Source: JABDBE01 sp963832245 (GTDB lineage: Bacteria > Acidobacteriota > Terriglobia > Terriglobales > Acidobacteriaceae). Taken from it: a DNA stretch of 64,000 nt. The DNA lies in the NCBI GenBank assembly GCA_963832245.1, contig CAWHTG010000004.1, forward strand, positions 1,550,001-1,614,000. Reading direction: 5' to 3'. Positions 41,429 through 51,107 of this stretch are shown piece by piece. Made by a program: the position numbers and the translations under genes. The notes below the pieces were generated by a model. That model did no database searches. It was not told the origin of the DNA and saw only the letters and a program-made list of their open reading frames with translations. Position 1 is the stretch's first letter, and the number at the start of each line of letters is the position of its first letter.

Positions 41429-41893
41429 ATGGCCGCAGCAGCCGTAGCAATGCAAGGGGCAGTTCGCGGTCGCAGGCGCAAGCCATGCTGGACCGGCACC
41501 CCGGAGATATACTTCGCCAAGCCGATCGATAATTCGCGGCTGGTGAAAATCGAAGACCCTCGGCGCAGCCGCGAGATGAGGCAATTCGGCGTCGCGCTCG
41601 GTTGCCTCTTCCTGCTGGTCATGACTTATACGTGGCAGCACTTCAAGGCGATCGAATACGGCTACAAGATCGAATTCATGAAAAGCGAGCGCAACGGACT
41701 TACGGAGCTGAATCGCACACTACGGTTGGAAGAAGCGTCGCTGCGCTCTCCGGATCGTATCGATAGACTGGCGCGGCGATACGGAATGCAACCACCTCAA
41801 GCGGGTCAGGTGATCCGCATGGATTCCGCGCCGCTGGATGCCAGCACACCGGTGATGGCTAGCGCTTCGATATCGGTCATCTCGCTGCCGTAA
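41429..41893 (+). CDS. ftsL: FtsL-like cell division protein
   Basis: A bitopic membrane protein of 154 residues: basic cytoplasmic N-terminus, a transmembrane helix (QFGVALGCLFLLVMTYTWQH, about residues 52-70), then a periplasmic coiled-coil region (KSERNGLTELNRTLRLEEAS) and a low-complexity tail. FtsL links FtsB/FtsQ to the FtsW-PBP complex. The similarity is in topology and position rather than sequence, which is usual for FtsL. Confidence 0.75.
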   Translation: MAAAAVAMQGAVRGRRRKPCWTGTPEIYFAKPIDNSRLVKIEDPRRSREMRQFGVALGCLFLLVMTYTWQHFKAIEYGYKIEFMKSERNGLTELNRTLRLEEASLRSPDRIDRLARRYGMQPPQAGQVIRMDSAPLDASTPVMASASISVISLP

Positions 41894-41912
41894 GGCTGGG
41901 GAGGAAAATCTG

Positions 41913-41988
41913 GCCACGGATTTACGCGGATGAACACGGATTTGAGCAAGAAATAAAAAATCCGTGAATATCGGTGCAAATCCGTGGC
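41913..41988. repeat. Inverted repeat of the 'CCACGGATTTxxxCGGATGAACACGG' type
   Basis: GCCACGGATTT at 41913-41923 is the perfect complement of AAATCCGTGGC at 41978-41988, with the inner halves also partly complementary (ACGCGGATGAACACGGAT against ATCCGTGAATATCGG). It fills the gap between ftsL and the PBP gene. A decayed relative is seen at 52311-52375 between murG and murC. Confidence 0.65.
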
Positions 41989-42038
41989 TGTAGTTCTGGC
42001 GGCTTCCGGCCGCCATGTTTGTCTAGAGAGCGCGATCG

Positions 42039-44225
42039 GTGGCTGCCAACACACCCCGCAACGGCACCAATAGCAGGCTTTACTTGCTGGCCGCGGTTCT
42101 TGTCCTATGGTGCGGCGGAATTTGCCTGCGTTTGGTATACCTGCAAATCTTCCGCTATGGCAGCTTTGAGAAGCGGGCCATCCACGAGCGCGAGCGTACA
42201 GAGGAAGTCTCCGCCAAACGCGGCATCATCTATGACCGGACCGGACGCGAACTGGCAATGTCCATCGCTGTGGATTCCGCGTTCGCAGTGCCCACGGAAA
42301 TTCCCGATCTCGCCGGAACCGTCTCGCTGATTTCAAAAATCACCAAAACCGATCCTCGCGAAACCCTGGCGAAATGCAAAGCTGCGCGAACATTTTGTTG
42401 GGTCGCGCGCAAGGCCGATGCGGAGACCGCCAATCGCATTCGCGCGCTGAATCTCCGCGGAATTTATTTTCAGAAAGAATCCCGGCGTTTCTATCCCAAG
42501 CGCGAACTGGCGGCCCAGGTACTGGGTTACGTAGGCATGGATGACGAAGGTCTGAGCGGGATTGAGCGTCAGTATGACGACAAACTACGAGGTATCCCAG
42601 GACGCATGGTCATATCAGTCGACGCGCACCGCAAATGGTTCGGCAGCGTGGAGAAGCAGCCCGAGCCGGGTGAGAATGTCGTTCTGACGATCGATGAGCA
42701 GATCCAGTACATCGCCGAACGCGAATTAGCGACGGCCATGCAACAGACCCACGCCGTAAGCGGCACGGTCATCGTACAGAATCCGCGCACTGGAGAAATC
42801 CTCGCGCTGGCCAACCAGCCCACGTTCAACCCGAACCTGACCCGCGAAATTACCCCAGAGCGGCTGAAAAACCACGCCGTCAGCGATGTCTATGAGCCTG
42901 GCTCGACTTTCAAAGTGGTGACCATTTCGGCGGCGCTGGAAGAAAAATTGACCCGTCCGGATGAAGTCTTCGATTGCCAGATGGGATCGATCGTCATCAA
43001 CGGCATGCGCATTCGCGATAGCCGGCCGCACGGGCTGCTACCAGTCTGGGGCATTCTGGCGGAGTCGAGCGACGTGGGCGCTATCAAGATTGCTCTTCGG
43101 CTGGGCGAGGACCGGTTTTACAAGTACATTCGAGCCTTTGGCTTTGGGCAGCAGACGGGAATTGAACTACCCGGCGAGACCCGCGGTCTGACCAAGCCTG
43201 TGAACCGGTGGTCGAAAGTTTCGATCGGCGCGATCTCCATGGGCCAGGAGATAGGCATTACGCCACTGCAGTTGGCGTTGTTGGTTTCGACGATTGCGAA
43301 TGACGGTGTCGCGGTGCCGCCGCGCATTGTTGCGGGCACGACCGATCCTCAACCTACTCCGCAGACGGTGGCGTTTCATCCTGCTGATAGTCGGCGTGTG
43401 ATTTCATCGATGACGGCAGCGCAGATGAAGCAGATGATGCAGAAGGTGGTGCTCGAAGGCACGGGAAAAAAAGCCGTCCTCGAGGGGTATTCTTCGGCGG
43501 GCAAGACCGGCACGGCGCAAAAAGTTGATCCTGGAACTCACGCCTACTCTAAGACCAAGTACGTAGCTTCATTCGGTGGATTCGCTCCCATCAACAATCC
43601 CGCAATTGTGGTCGCGGTGATTCTGGATTCTGCTGTGGGGCTGCATCAAGGAGGACAAGTTTCCGCACCGGTATTCCAACGTGTTGCGCAACAGGTCTTG
43701 GAATACTTACACACTCCGCATGACGTGGAACTGCCCAAGAGCAGGCAAGTACTGCTGGCCTCGCGTCAAGTGAAAGCGCAGGAGCTTGCGGAAGGATCGC
43801 CCGACCATTTAGGCGAGCCGCTGGATGTGGCGGAAATCTCGAGCAAGAGCCCAATCCCCGCGTCCGGAAATACGGTCGCCAATGCGACGCCAGAATCAAC
43901 CGGAGGTATCGTAGTTCCCACGGCACTCCGCCAGCATGAAACGGTGGCCGAGTCAGAGCAACCTCCGGCGGCACCAAACTCACAATCAGCCTCGGCTACC
44001 GCCGTTCCCCTACCATCCAGCGGCACAGTGGTGCTGGATGTGGAGCAGGGCGGAATTGTTGTGCCGTCCTTCGCAGGCAAGAGCGTACGGGGAGCAATCG
44101 AACTGACCCAGGACAGTGGCCTCGACCTGGACGCGGTAGGCAGCGGATTGGCCCGGGAGCAATCCCCTGCTGCAGGTTCGCATGTCGCAACGGGATCGCG
44201 GGTGACGGTAAAATTCGGCCGCTGA
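42039..44225 (+). CDS. ftsI: Division-specific penicillin-binding protein with PASTA domain (FtsI/Spo0VD-type)
   Basis: A transpeptidase of 728 residues that cross-links septal peptidoglycan. After a short cytoplasmic tail and one helix (LYLLAAVLVLWCGGICLRLV) comes the dimerisation domain (KRGIIYDRTGRELAMS). The transpeptidase domain follows: VYEPGSTFKVV (serine S300-type SxxK), LAESSDVGAIK (SxD) and SAGKTGTAQK (KTG). Residues about 590-680 are a Pro/Ser-rich linker, and the end is one PASTA unit (IVVPSFAGKSVRGAIELTQD). Start is the GTG at 42039; no ATG is available close by. Confidence 0.93.
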   Translation: MAANTPRNGTNSRLYLLAAVLVLWCGGICLRLVYLQIFRYGSFEKRAIHERERTEEVSAKRGIIYDRTGRELAMSIAVDSAFAVPTEIPDLAGTVSLISKITKTDPRETLAKCKAARTFCWVARKADAETANRIRALNLRGIYFQKESRRFYPKRELAAQVLGYVGMDDEGLSGIERQYDDKLRGIPGRMVISVDAHRKWFGSVEKQPEPGENVVLTIDEQIQYIAERELATAMQQTHAVSGTVIVQNPRTGEILALANQPTFNPNLTREITPERLKNHAVSDVYEPGSTFKVVTISAALEEKLTRPDEVFDCQMGSIVINGMRIRDSRPHGLLPVWGILAESSDVGAIKIALRLGEDRFYKYIRAFGFGQQTGIELPGETRGLTKPVNRWSKVSIGAISMGQEIGITPLQLALLVSTIANDGVAVPPRIVAGTTDPQPTPQTVAFHPADSRRVISSMTAAQMKQMMQKVVLEGTGKKAVLEGYSSAGKTGTAQKVDPGTHAYSKTKYVASFGGFAPINNPAIVVAVILDSAVGLHQGGQVSAPVFQRVAQQVLEYLHTPHDVELPKSRQVLLASRQVKAQELAEGSPDHLGEPLDVAEISSKSPIPASGNTVANATPESTGGIVVPTALRQHETVAESEQPPAAPNSQSASATAVPLPSSGTVVLDVEQGGIVVPSFAGKSVRGAIELTQDSGLDLDAVGSGLAREQSPAAGSHVATGSRVTVKFGR

Positions 44226-44239
44226 AAACGCCCACGTAG

Positions 44240-44260
44240 CCCCGGACGACTCGTCCGGGG
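44240..44260. terminator. GC-rich 21-bp palindrome after the PBP gene
   Basis: CCCCGGACGA and TCGTCCGGGG are perfect complements around one C, 14 bases after the PBP stop. No T tract; it may be a partial terminator or another small repeat. Confidence 0.4.
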
Positions 44261-44327
44261 TGACAGCCCGGATGCTTGGCTCTACGCCGAAGACACTAAA
44301 TTAGAGTAAGCTCACAACAGAATCTCC

Positions 44328-45851
44328 ATGAATTTCTTTCAGCTTCTGCACGGCGCGGAGATCCTCGCCCAGAGTGGTGATCCGAATGTTACCGGGTTGG
44401 AATACGACTCGCGACGGGTAAAGCCGGGTGATGCCTTCATTGCCATGCGCGGCGAGGCTAGCGATGGAAACGCGTTCATCGACCCAGCAATCGCGGCCGG
44501 TGCGGTCGCGATCGTTAGTGACTCCGCCAGCGAAAAACCACGTGAAGGAGTTGCCTGGGCGCAAGTGCCGCACGGACGCCGGGCCCTGGCTCGGCTGAGC
44601 GCAAACCACTATAAGCGCCCTGCTGAGCGGCTAGCGATCACTGGCATCACCGGCACGAATGGAAAAAGTACAACCGCGTTCCTGCTGGAAGCGATTCTCT
44701 CCGCCGCCAACCGCAAGAGCGCACTAATCGGGACAATCGAATATCACGTGGCTGGCAAGGTGCTCCCTGCGCCGCATACAACGCCGGAAGCGCTTGATCT
44801 GAACCGTATATTGGCGGAAGCCCTGGGTAACGGCGCGACTGAAGCGGTTATGGAGGTTTCATCGCACGCACTTGCTCAGCAGCGCGTCTACGGCATTCCG
44901 TTCGACGTAGCTGTCTTCACCAATCTGACCAGGGATCACCTCGATTATCATCACAGCATGGATGAATATTTCGCCGCCAAGCAGATCCTGTTCGAAGGCT
45001 GCGGCACCGATCCGCCTCGCGCTGCTGTTCTCAATGCGCAGGACGAGTATGGTCAGAAGCTGGCCAAGCTCAGCAAGAAATGTGGATCAGAGGTTTTGAC
45101 TTACGGTCTGAAGACTGGCGATTTCCATGCCGATAAGCTCGACATCACAGCGCGCGGTACGCGGTTCGAATTGGTGACTCCAGAAGAAGTCATTCCCGTC
45201 TTTTCACCGCTCATTGGCAGAGTAAACGTGTACAACATTCTCGCTGCGGCCGGAGCAGCTTACGCGCGCGCTTGCAAGCCGGATGTGATCGCCAGGGGAA
45301 TTGGCTCGCTGGACTGTGTGCCGGGCCGTTTTGAGCGTGTGGACTGCAAGCAGCCGTTCACCGTGGTCGTGGACTACGCACATACCGACGACGCACTTCG
45401 AAACCTGACCTCGCTGGCACGGGAGTTCGTCCAACACGCAAGGCAGAAAGGGCGCGTGATCACGGTGTTTGGGTGCGGGGGCGATCGTGACCGGGCCAAA
45501 CGGCCAATTATGGGGGAAGCCGCCGGTCGAGGCAGCGATTTCGTGGTTCTGACGTCGGACAACCCGCGGAGCGAGGATCCACTGGCGATTATCAACGATG
45601 CCATGGTAGGCCTGCAGCGTTCTGGCACCAAATACAAGATGCAGCCGGACCGGAGGGCGGCAATCGCCATGGCGATCGGCGAAGCTGCGGCGGGCGACAT
45701 TGTTCTGATTGCCGGCAAGGGTCACGAAAAAGTCCAGGTGACGCGAGAGGGTTCCCTTCCCTTCGACGATGTTGAAGTCGCCCAGCAGGTCTTGCGCGAC
45801 GCTGGATACAACTGCGAAACCGCAAACATCGCTGTCGGAACGAACTCATGA
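44328..45851 (+). CDS. murE: UDP-MurNAc-L-alanyl-D-glutamate--diaminopimelate ligase
   Basis: An ATP-dependent Mur ligase of 507 residues adding the third amino acid of the stem peptide. GITGTNGKSTTAFLLEAIL is the P-loop, VMEVSSHALAQQRV and FTNLTRDHLDYHHSMDEYF are family motifs, and LTSDNPRSEDPLAII carries DNPR, the marker of meso-diaminopimelate specificity. The stop overlaps the murF ATG (ATGA). Confidence 0.97.
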   Translation: MNFFQLLHGAEILAQSGDPNVTGLEYDSRRVKPGDAFIAMRGEASDGNAFIDPAIAAGAVAIVSDSASEKPREGVAWAQVPHGRRALARLSANHYKRPAERLAITGITGTNGKSTTAFLLEAILSAANRKSALIGTIEYHVAGKVLPAPHTTPEALDLNRILAEALGNGATEAVMEVSSHALAQQRVYGIPFDVAVFTNLTRDHLDYHHSMDEYFAAKQILFEGCGTDPPRAAVLNAQDEYGQKLAKLSKKCGSEVLTYGLKTGDFHADKLDITARGTRFELVTPEEVIPVFSPLIGRVNVYNILAAAGAAYARACKPDVIARGIGSLDCVPGRFERVDCKQPFTVVVDYAHTDDALRNLTSLAREFVQHARQKGRVITVFGCGGDRDRAKRPIMGEAAGRGSDFVVLTSDNPRSEDPLAIINDAMVGLQRSGTKYKMQPDRRAAIAMAIGEAAAGDIVLIAGKGHEKVQVTREGSLPFDDVEVAQQVLRDAGYNCETANIAVGTNS

Positions 45852-47254
45852 AGCTGCCGCTCTCTCGCGTCGCTGAATTTCTTGCTGCTGCCGGCGAATT
45901 TGATGCCGAAGCAATTGCGCAAGGGTACTCCATCGACTCCCGAACAATTCAGGAAGGCGAGCTCTTCTTTGCGGTCAAGGGTGAACGCATGGACGGGCAT
46001 GACTTCGTCGGTCCGGCACTGGAGAAAGGTGCGATTGCGGCGGTGATCCGCAAAGACCAATTGGCTCGGTACGCCGCTAAGGCCCTGCTAATGACAGTGG
46101 ACGATACGCTTACCGCGTTACAGACTCTGGCCACTGCGGTTCGGCGCCTGTGGGGGAAATCGCTGATCGGGGCCACCGGATCGACCGGAAAAACTACGAC
46201 CAAAGAAGCAATTGCGCATGTGTTATCGACTCGCTTCCGAGTCCTAAAATCCGAAGGCAACTTCAATAATCATTTTGGCCTGCCCCTGATGTTGCTCAAG
46301 ATCGAGCCGGAGCACGACATCGCAGTGATTGAGATGGGAATGTCTCATGCGGGCGAAATTGCCGCCCTGGCGAAGATCGCGCAGCCTGAGATTGGCGTAG
46401 TGACGAACGTAGCGCCCGTGCATTTGGAGTTTTTCGAATCGGTGGCGGGAATCGCACGGGCCAAATACGAACTGATTGAGGCCCTGCCTGCGGGCGGAGT
46501 CGCGGTCCTCAACGGCGATGACGAATACGTCTCTCAATTCGGCCGCGATTTTCACGGCAAGGTCGTTCTGTATGGTTTACGGGCGTCGGCGGATGTGCGG
46601 GCAGAAAACATTCAGCCCCGGGGGGCGGAGGGATCCACATTTGACGTGGTGGTAGGGAGTTGCCGGGAAAAGGCCGTCCTGCACCTGGTTGGTACGCACA
46701 ACATTTACAACGCGCTGGCGGCCGTCGCGGTAGGGCTGGAGAGAGGACTAAGCCCCTCAGACGCCGTTGCCGCTCTGGCTTCGCTCGCGCCGGCAGACAA
46801 GCGCGGGCAGGTCGTCACGCTGGGCAACATCACCGTCATCAATGATTGTTACAATTGCAATCCGAAAGCGCTCGAAGCCATGGTCGATGCGTTAGCGGGA
46901 ATGCCTGCAAAACGCAGAATTGTTATCGCCGGTGCGATGCTTGAACTCGGCCCTGCTGGCGAGGAGCTGCACCGGCAAGCCGGGCAGTACATCGCGGGGA
47001 AGAAAATTGACTTTCTACTGGGTGTGCAAGGTCAGGCGCAACACATGGTTGAAGCCGCGCGGCTGGCCGGAATGCAGGCAGATTTTGTTGCCACGCCGGA
47101 AGAAGCTGGGGAATGGCTGTCCCGCGAGACCCGCGACGGAGATGTGGTATTGCTGAAGGCATCGCGCGGGGTGAAACTGGAGCGTGCGCTGGAGAAGTGG
47201 CAGTCGCAACAGTCATCGGTCGCCCGTCCTAGTCGCCGTGGTGCCCGCGACTAA
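45848..47254 (+). CDS. murF: UDP-MurNAc-tripeptide--D-alanyl-D-alanine ligase
   Basis: A Mur ligase of 468 residues that joins D-Ala-D-Ala to the tripeptide. IGATGSTGKTTTKEAIAHVL is the P-loop; NNHFGLPLMLLKIEPEHDIA, VIEMGMSHAGEIAALAKIAQ and NDCYNCNPKALEAMVDALA are MurF blocks. Overlaps murE by four bases. The C-terminal residues (SVARPSRRGARD) are encoded by repeat-like DNA next to the GGACCAACGACC string and may be a recent extension. Confidence 0.96.
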   Translation: MKLPLSRVAEFLAAAGEFDAEAIAQGYSIDSRTIQEGELFFAVKGERMDGHDFVGPALEKGAIAAVIRKDQLARYAAKALLMTVDDTLTALQTLATAVRRLWGKSLIGATGSTGKTTTKEAIAHVLSTRFRVLKSEGNFNNHFGLPLMLLKIEPEHDIAVIEMGMSHAGEIAALAKIAQPEIGVVTNVAPVHLEFFESVAGIARAKYELIEALPAGGVAVLNGDDEYVSQFGRDFHGKVVLYGLRASADVRAENIQPRGAEGSTFDVVVGSCREKAVLHLVGTHNIYNALAAVAVGLERGLSPSDAVAALASLAPADKRGQVVTLGNITVINDCYNCNPKALEAMVDALAGMPAKRRIVIAGAMLELGPAGEELHRQAGQYIAGKKIDFLLGVQGQAQHMVEAARLAGMQADFVATPEEAGEWLSRETRDGDVVLLKASRGVKLERALEKWQSQQSSVARPSRRGARD

Positions 47255-47286
47255 GGACCAACGACCCACGACGAAACGGAGGCGGA

Positions 47287-48420
47287 TTGCTTTATTGGCT
47301 GTTGTACGAAAAGCTGTTTCACTATTTTCCGCCATTCCGCATCTTCCGTTATTTGACCTTTCGGACCGCGTTCGCCAGCCTGACCGCGCTGTTCACCGGA
47401 CTTATCGTTGGCCCTCTGGTCATCAATCGCCTCCGCGAATTTCAGATTGGACAGTACATCCGCGAAGAAGGACCTACAGCGCACCAGAAAAAAGCTGGAA
47501 CTCCCACCATGGGGGGCTTGTTGATTGCCATCTCCATCGTGATCCCGACCTTGCTGTGGGCGGACCTGACCAACCGATTCGTTTGGATTGCAGTGCTTGC
47601 CACTTCTGCGTTTGCCGCAATTGGCTTCAGTGATGACTACATCAAAGTTGTGCATCGGCGGAATCTGGGGTTAACGGGTAAAGCGAAAATCGGTTTTCAA
47701 ATTGCCACGAGCGTGCTCATCGCGATTGCGCTGATCGTGATGCAGACGCGAGGTCTCTATTCGACCAAGCTACTGGTGCCTTTCGTAAAGCAGTTTCGGC
47801 CAGACCTGGTAATTGGGAGCCTTGAGCACTCTCCTCATTTGTGGCCTTTAGCATTTTTGCCGTTTATTGCTTTTGTGGTCTTAGTGATCGTCGGGTCCAG
47901 CAACGCTGTGAACCTGACCGACGGATTGGATGGCTTAGCCATTGGTTGCACCGTAATCGCCGCTGGAGCTTTGGCCGTGCTCACCTACGTGAGTGGCCAT
48001 GCCACATTTGCGACCTACCTCGAACTCGAGCGCATGCCGCAAGTCGGCGAACTGACCATTTTTTGCGGAGCCATGGTAGGTGCGGCAATCGGCTTTCTTT
48101 GGTATAACGCGCATCCCGCGGAAGTGTTTATGGGAGACGTGGGTTCACTTGCGCTTGGGGGTGCAATCGGAACGGTTGCAGTAATGATCAAGCAGGAACT
48201 ACTGCTACCATTCATCGGCGGCGTATTCGTGATCGAGGCGATCTCGGTGATCCTGCAAGTAGCATCCTACAAACTTCGCAAGAAGCGTATCTTCAAAATG
48301 GCGCCGATCCATCATCACTTTGAGTTACTGGGCTGGTCGGAGTCGAAGATTATTGTGCGCTTCTGGATCGCGTCGCTAGTGTTCGCATTGTTCGCGCTGA
48401 CGACGTTGAAGTTGAGATAA
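47287..48420 (+). CDS. mraY: Phospho-N-acetylmuramoyl-pentapeptide-transferase
   Basis: An integral membrane enzyme of 377 residues (about ten helices) that transfers phospho-MurNAc-pentapeptide to undecaprenyl phosphate, making lipid I. EEGPTAHQKKAGTPTMGGLL, FSDDYIKVV, NAVNLTDGLDGLAIG and KMAPIHHHFELLGWSESKI are the conserved active-site segments. It starts at a TTG (47287) with GGAGGC just upstream, giving the family's usual MLYWLLY start. Confidence 0.96.
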   Translation: MLYWLLYEKLFHYFPPFRIFRYLTFRTAFASLTALFTGLIVGPLVINRLREFQIGQYIREEGPTAHQKKAGTPTMGGLLIAISIVIPTLLWADLTNRFVWIAVLATSAFAAIGFSDDYIKVVHRRNLGLTGKAKIGFQIATSVLIAIALIVMQTRGLYSTKLLVPFVKQFRPDLVIGSLEHSPHLWPLAFLPFIAFVVLVIVGSSNAVNLTDGLDGLAIGCTVIAAGALAVLTYVSGHATFATYLELERMPQVGELTIFCGAMVGAAIGFLWYNAHPAEVFMGDVGSLALGGAIGTVAVMIKQELLLPFIGGVFVIEAISVILQVASYKLRKKRIFKMAPIHHHFELLGWSESKIIVRFWIASLVFALFALTTLKLR

Positions 48421-48422
48421 AT

Positions 48423-48548
48423 TTCACCACGGAGACACAGAGTCACAGAGAAGAATAGAAAGGGAAAATCAAAACTTTTCACCAGTGGGCAGGTTAGCTG
48501 GGTAAAGATCTGCTTGTTTTCTCTGTGACTCTGTGACTCGGTGGTGAA
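48423..48548. repeat. 'TTCACCAC..AGTCACAGAG' inverted repeat between mraY and murD
   Basis: The left arm (48423-48450, including TTCACCAC and AGTCACAGAG) is mirrored by CTCTGTGACT and GTGGTGAA at 48521-48548, with a centre of about 70 bases. This type of arm occurs in intergenic palindromic elements of many soil bacteria. Confidence 0.6.
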
Positions 48549-48557
48549 TAGGATGGT

Positions 48558-49940
48558 ATGGACGTAGCCAACAAACGCGTCTTGGTCGTCGGCCTGGGCA
48601 AGTCCGGGGTTGCTTCCGCACTTTTTTTGAAGGCCAAGGGTGCGCGGGTCACGGTTTCTGACACTAAACCTCCAGACCAGCTGAAAGGTGAGATTCCGGT
48701 GCTGCTCGACCAGGGCATCACGGTGGAGACGGGTGGGCATGGTGAGCGGACTTTCGGCGGGCAAGATCTCATTGTAGTAAGCCCCGGAGTGCCCACCGAC
48801 GCCCCCCCGCTGGTGCAAGCCCGAGCCCTTGGCGAAAACGTTATTGGCGAAATCGAGCTGGCCGCCCAGTTTTTTCCCGGACGCATAGTCGCAATCACCG
48901 GTTCTAACGGCAAGACCACAACCACGACTTTGGCAGGAGAAATTGTCGCGGCCTCTGGACACCGGACGGTGGTGGGCGGCAATATCGGCACGCCAGCGAT
49001 CTCACTGGTCGAAGGAACGACGGCGGAGACTATTGCTATCCTGGAGGTCTCAAGTTTTCAACTCGAAACCATTCAGACATTCCGTCCGCAGGTTGCTGTA
49101 GTTCTCAATGTCACCCCCGACCACCTCGATCGCCATCGCACGTTCGCCGCCTACACTGATGCCAAAGCGCGCATCTTCGAAAATCAGCAAGAGGAAGATT
49201 TTGCTGTGCTCAACGCGGACGATCTGACTTGCGTCGAGCTTGCAGCCCGAACCCGGGCACAAGTTTTCTGGTTCAGCCGGACGCGAGAAGTCAAACAGGG
49301 GGCCTTCGTCCATGAGGGCCGTATTTTCTTCCGCGATCACAGCGGTCAAAAGGAGATCATGCTGGTCTCCGAGATTCCACTGAAGGGTGGGCATAACGTG
49401 GAGAATGTGTTGGCTGCCGTCTGCGTCGGAGCGCTTCTTCGCTGCGAGCCTGACCGGATCCGCAAAGCAGTGCACAACTTTAAGGCGGTTGAGCACAGGC
49501 TGGAGCACGTGGCTACGATTCGCGGCGTGGACTACTACAACGATTCCAAGGCGACTAACGTCGATGCCACGATCAAGGCCCTGGAATCCTTCCCGGCAAA
49601 CATTCACCTCATTCTCGGTGGCAAGGACAAAGGCAGCGACTACAGCGTCCTGAACGACCTTTTAAGGGAACGCGTGAAGCGCGTTTATATCATCGGCGCA
49701 GCGGCCGCAAAGATCGAATCACAACTCGTTTCTTCGACAAACGGTGGCCCCGAAATCGATCATGCCGAGACTTTGGAAACAGCAATCATGCATGCTGCCC
49801 AGGCTGCCGTCCCAGGAGATGTTGTGTTGCTGGCTCCGGCCTGCGCCAGTTTCGACCAGTTCCGGAATTACGAGCACCGGGGGAAGGTCTTCAAAGCAGC
49901 CGTACACAGGTTGTCGGATCAGACGAACCAAAAGAGTTAA
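48558..49940 (+). CDS. murD: UDP-MurNAc-L-alanine--D-glutamate ligase
   Basis: A Mur ligase of 460 residues adding D-glutamate. RVLVVGLGKSGVASALFLKA is the N-terminal Rossmann motif, IVAITGSNGKTTTTTLAGEI the P-loop, EVSSFQLETIQTFRP and LNVTPDHLDRHRTF the central motifs, NDSKATNVDATIKALESF the C-terminal one. The start ATG at 48558 comes right after the repeat. Confidence 0.96.
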   Translation: MDVANKRVLVVGLGKSGVASALFLKAKGARVTVSDTKPPDQLKGEIPVLLDQGITVETGGHGERTFGGQDLIVVSPGVPTDAPPLVQARALGENVIGEIELAAQFFPGRIVAITGSNGKTTTTTLAGEIVAASGHRTVVGGNIGTPAISLVEGTTAETIAILEVSSFQLETIQTFRPQVAVVLNVTPDHLDRHRTFAAYTDAKARIFENQQEEDFAVLNADDLTCVELAARTRAQVFWFSRTREVKQGAFVHEGRIFFRDHSGQKEIMLVSEIPLKGGHNVENVLAAVCVGALLRCEPDRIRKAVHNFKAVEHRLEHVATIRGVDYYNDSKATNVDATIKALESFPANIHLILGGKDKGSDYSVLNDLLRERVKRVYIIGAAAAKIESQLVSSTNGGPEIDHAETLETAIMHAAQAAVPGDVVLLAPACASFDQFRNYEHRGKVFKAAVHRLSDQTNQKS

Positions 49941-50010
49941 ACCTCTCCGCGAAATCATTTACGAAAACCGTTCGCGGCTCCACGACTCCGTGATGAAATG
50001 AAATCCTCTC

Positions 50011-51102
50011 ATGGCTAAGCGGGTTAGTGTCGATGGCTGGCTGTTCACGGTGACCCTGCTCTTGATCTTCATAGGACTGGTGATGGTTTTCAGCGCGTCG
50101 GCTGTCATGGCGAAAGAACGATACGGCTCCGGTTACTTTTTCCTGCTACGGCAGCTAGGGTGGGCGACTGCCGGAATTCTAGCCATGGTGCTGGCAATGA
50201 AAATCGATTACCGCCGGTATAAGCATCCCGGTGTGGTTTTCTCGCTGCTCGGCCTGACCACCCTGATGCTAATTTCGGTCTTCTTCCTCGATCGCGCCCA
50301 CCATACGCATCGATGGATTCACTGGGGACCGCTGTCCCTGCAGCCCTCCGAAATGGCAAAACCGGCGCTCATTCTGTTCCTGGCATTCTTCCTGGAGAGC
50401 CGCACGAAATCCATGAAAGATTGGCGAAACACGGTTCTGCCCGCCGCGGTTCCCACGTTGATTTTTATTGTTTTGATCGTCTTCCAACCCGACCTCGGTA
50501 CCGCCATAGCCTGCGGCGCAATTACTGGTTGCGTCTTGTTTGTGGCGGGGCTCGATTTGCGCTTTCTCGGCTACGCATTTATTGGGTCGCTGCTACCGCT
50601 GTATTTCCTGATCTTTCACGTGCCCTATCGCCGTGCCCGTATCCTGGCCTTTCTCGATCCGTACGCCGATCCCCAGGGCCGCGGCTTTCACATCATTCAA
50701 TCGCTGATCGCGGTGAGCACCGGTGGCATCACCGGCGTCGGTTTGATGGAGGGCAAACAGAAACTCTTCTATTTGCCCGAGCCTCACACCGACTTCATCT
50801 TTGCCGTTACCGCCGAAGAGCTGGGCCTGGTGGGTGCTCTGGTGATCGTGATGCTGTTCGCCATTTTTCTCTGGCGCGGGGTTCGCACCGCCCTGCGAAC
50901 ACAAGACATCTTCGGGCGCTTCCTCGCAGTCGGAATCACCAGCATGATTGTGGTGCAAGCCTTCATTAACATCAGCGTCGTGCTCGGGATGATGCCTACC
51001 AAAGGCATACCATTGCCCCTAGTCTCCTACGGCGGCTCTTCTCTGCTGGTCACTCTGGCCTGTATCGGCGTGCTATTGAACATCTCAAAGCAAGCCGAAT
51101 GA
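50011..51102 (+). CDS. ftsW: Peptidoglycan glycosyltransferase FtsW
   Basis: A SEDS-family polytopic membrane protein of 363 residues with about ten helices that polymerises lipid II at the septum with the cognate PBP. LIFIGLVMVFSASAVMAKER is helix 1, WIHWGPLSLQPSEMAKPALI, VFQPDLGTAIACGAI, FAVTAEELGLVGALVI and TKGIPLPLVSYGGSSLLVTL are the usual conserved loops. ATG at 50011; the partner transpeptidase is the PBP at 42039. Confidence 0.96.
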   Translation: MAKRVSVDGWLFTVTLLLIFIGLVMVFSASAVMAKERYGSGYFFLLRQLGWATAGILAMVLAMKIDYRRYKHPGVVFSLLGLTTLMLISVFFLDRAHHTHRWIHWGPLSLQPSEMAKPALILFLAFFLESRTKSMKDWRNTVLPAAVPTLIFIVLIVFQPDLGTAIACGAITGCVLFVAGLDLRFLGYAFIGSLLPLYFLIFHVPYRRARILAFLDPYADPQGRGFHIIQSLIAVSTGGITGVGLMEGKQKLFYLPEPHTDFIFAVTAEELGLVGALVIVMLFAIFLWRGVRTALRTQDIFGRFLAVGITSMIVVQAFINISVVLGMMPTKGIPLPLVSYGGSSLLVTLACIGVLLNISKQAE

Positions 51103-51107
51103 TCGAT

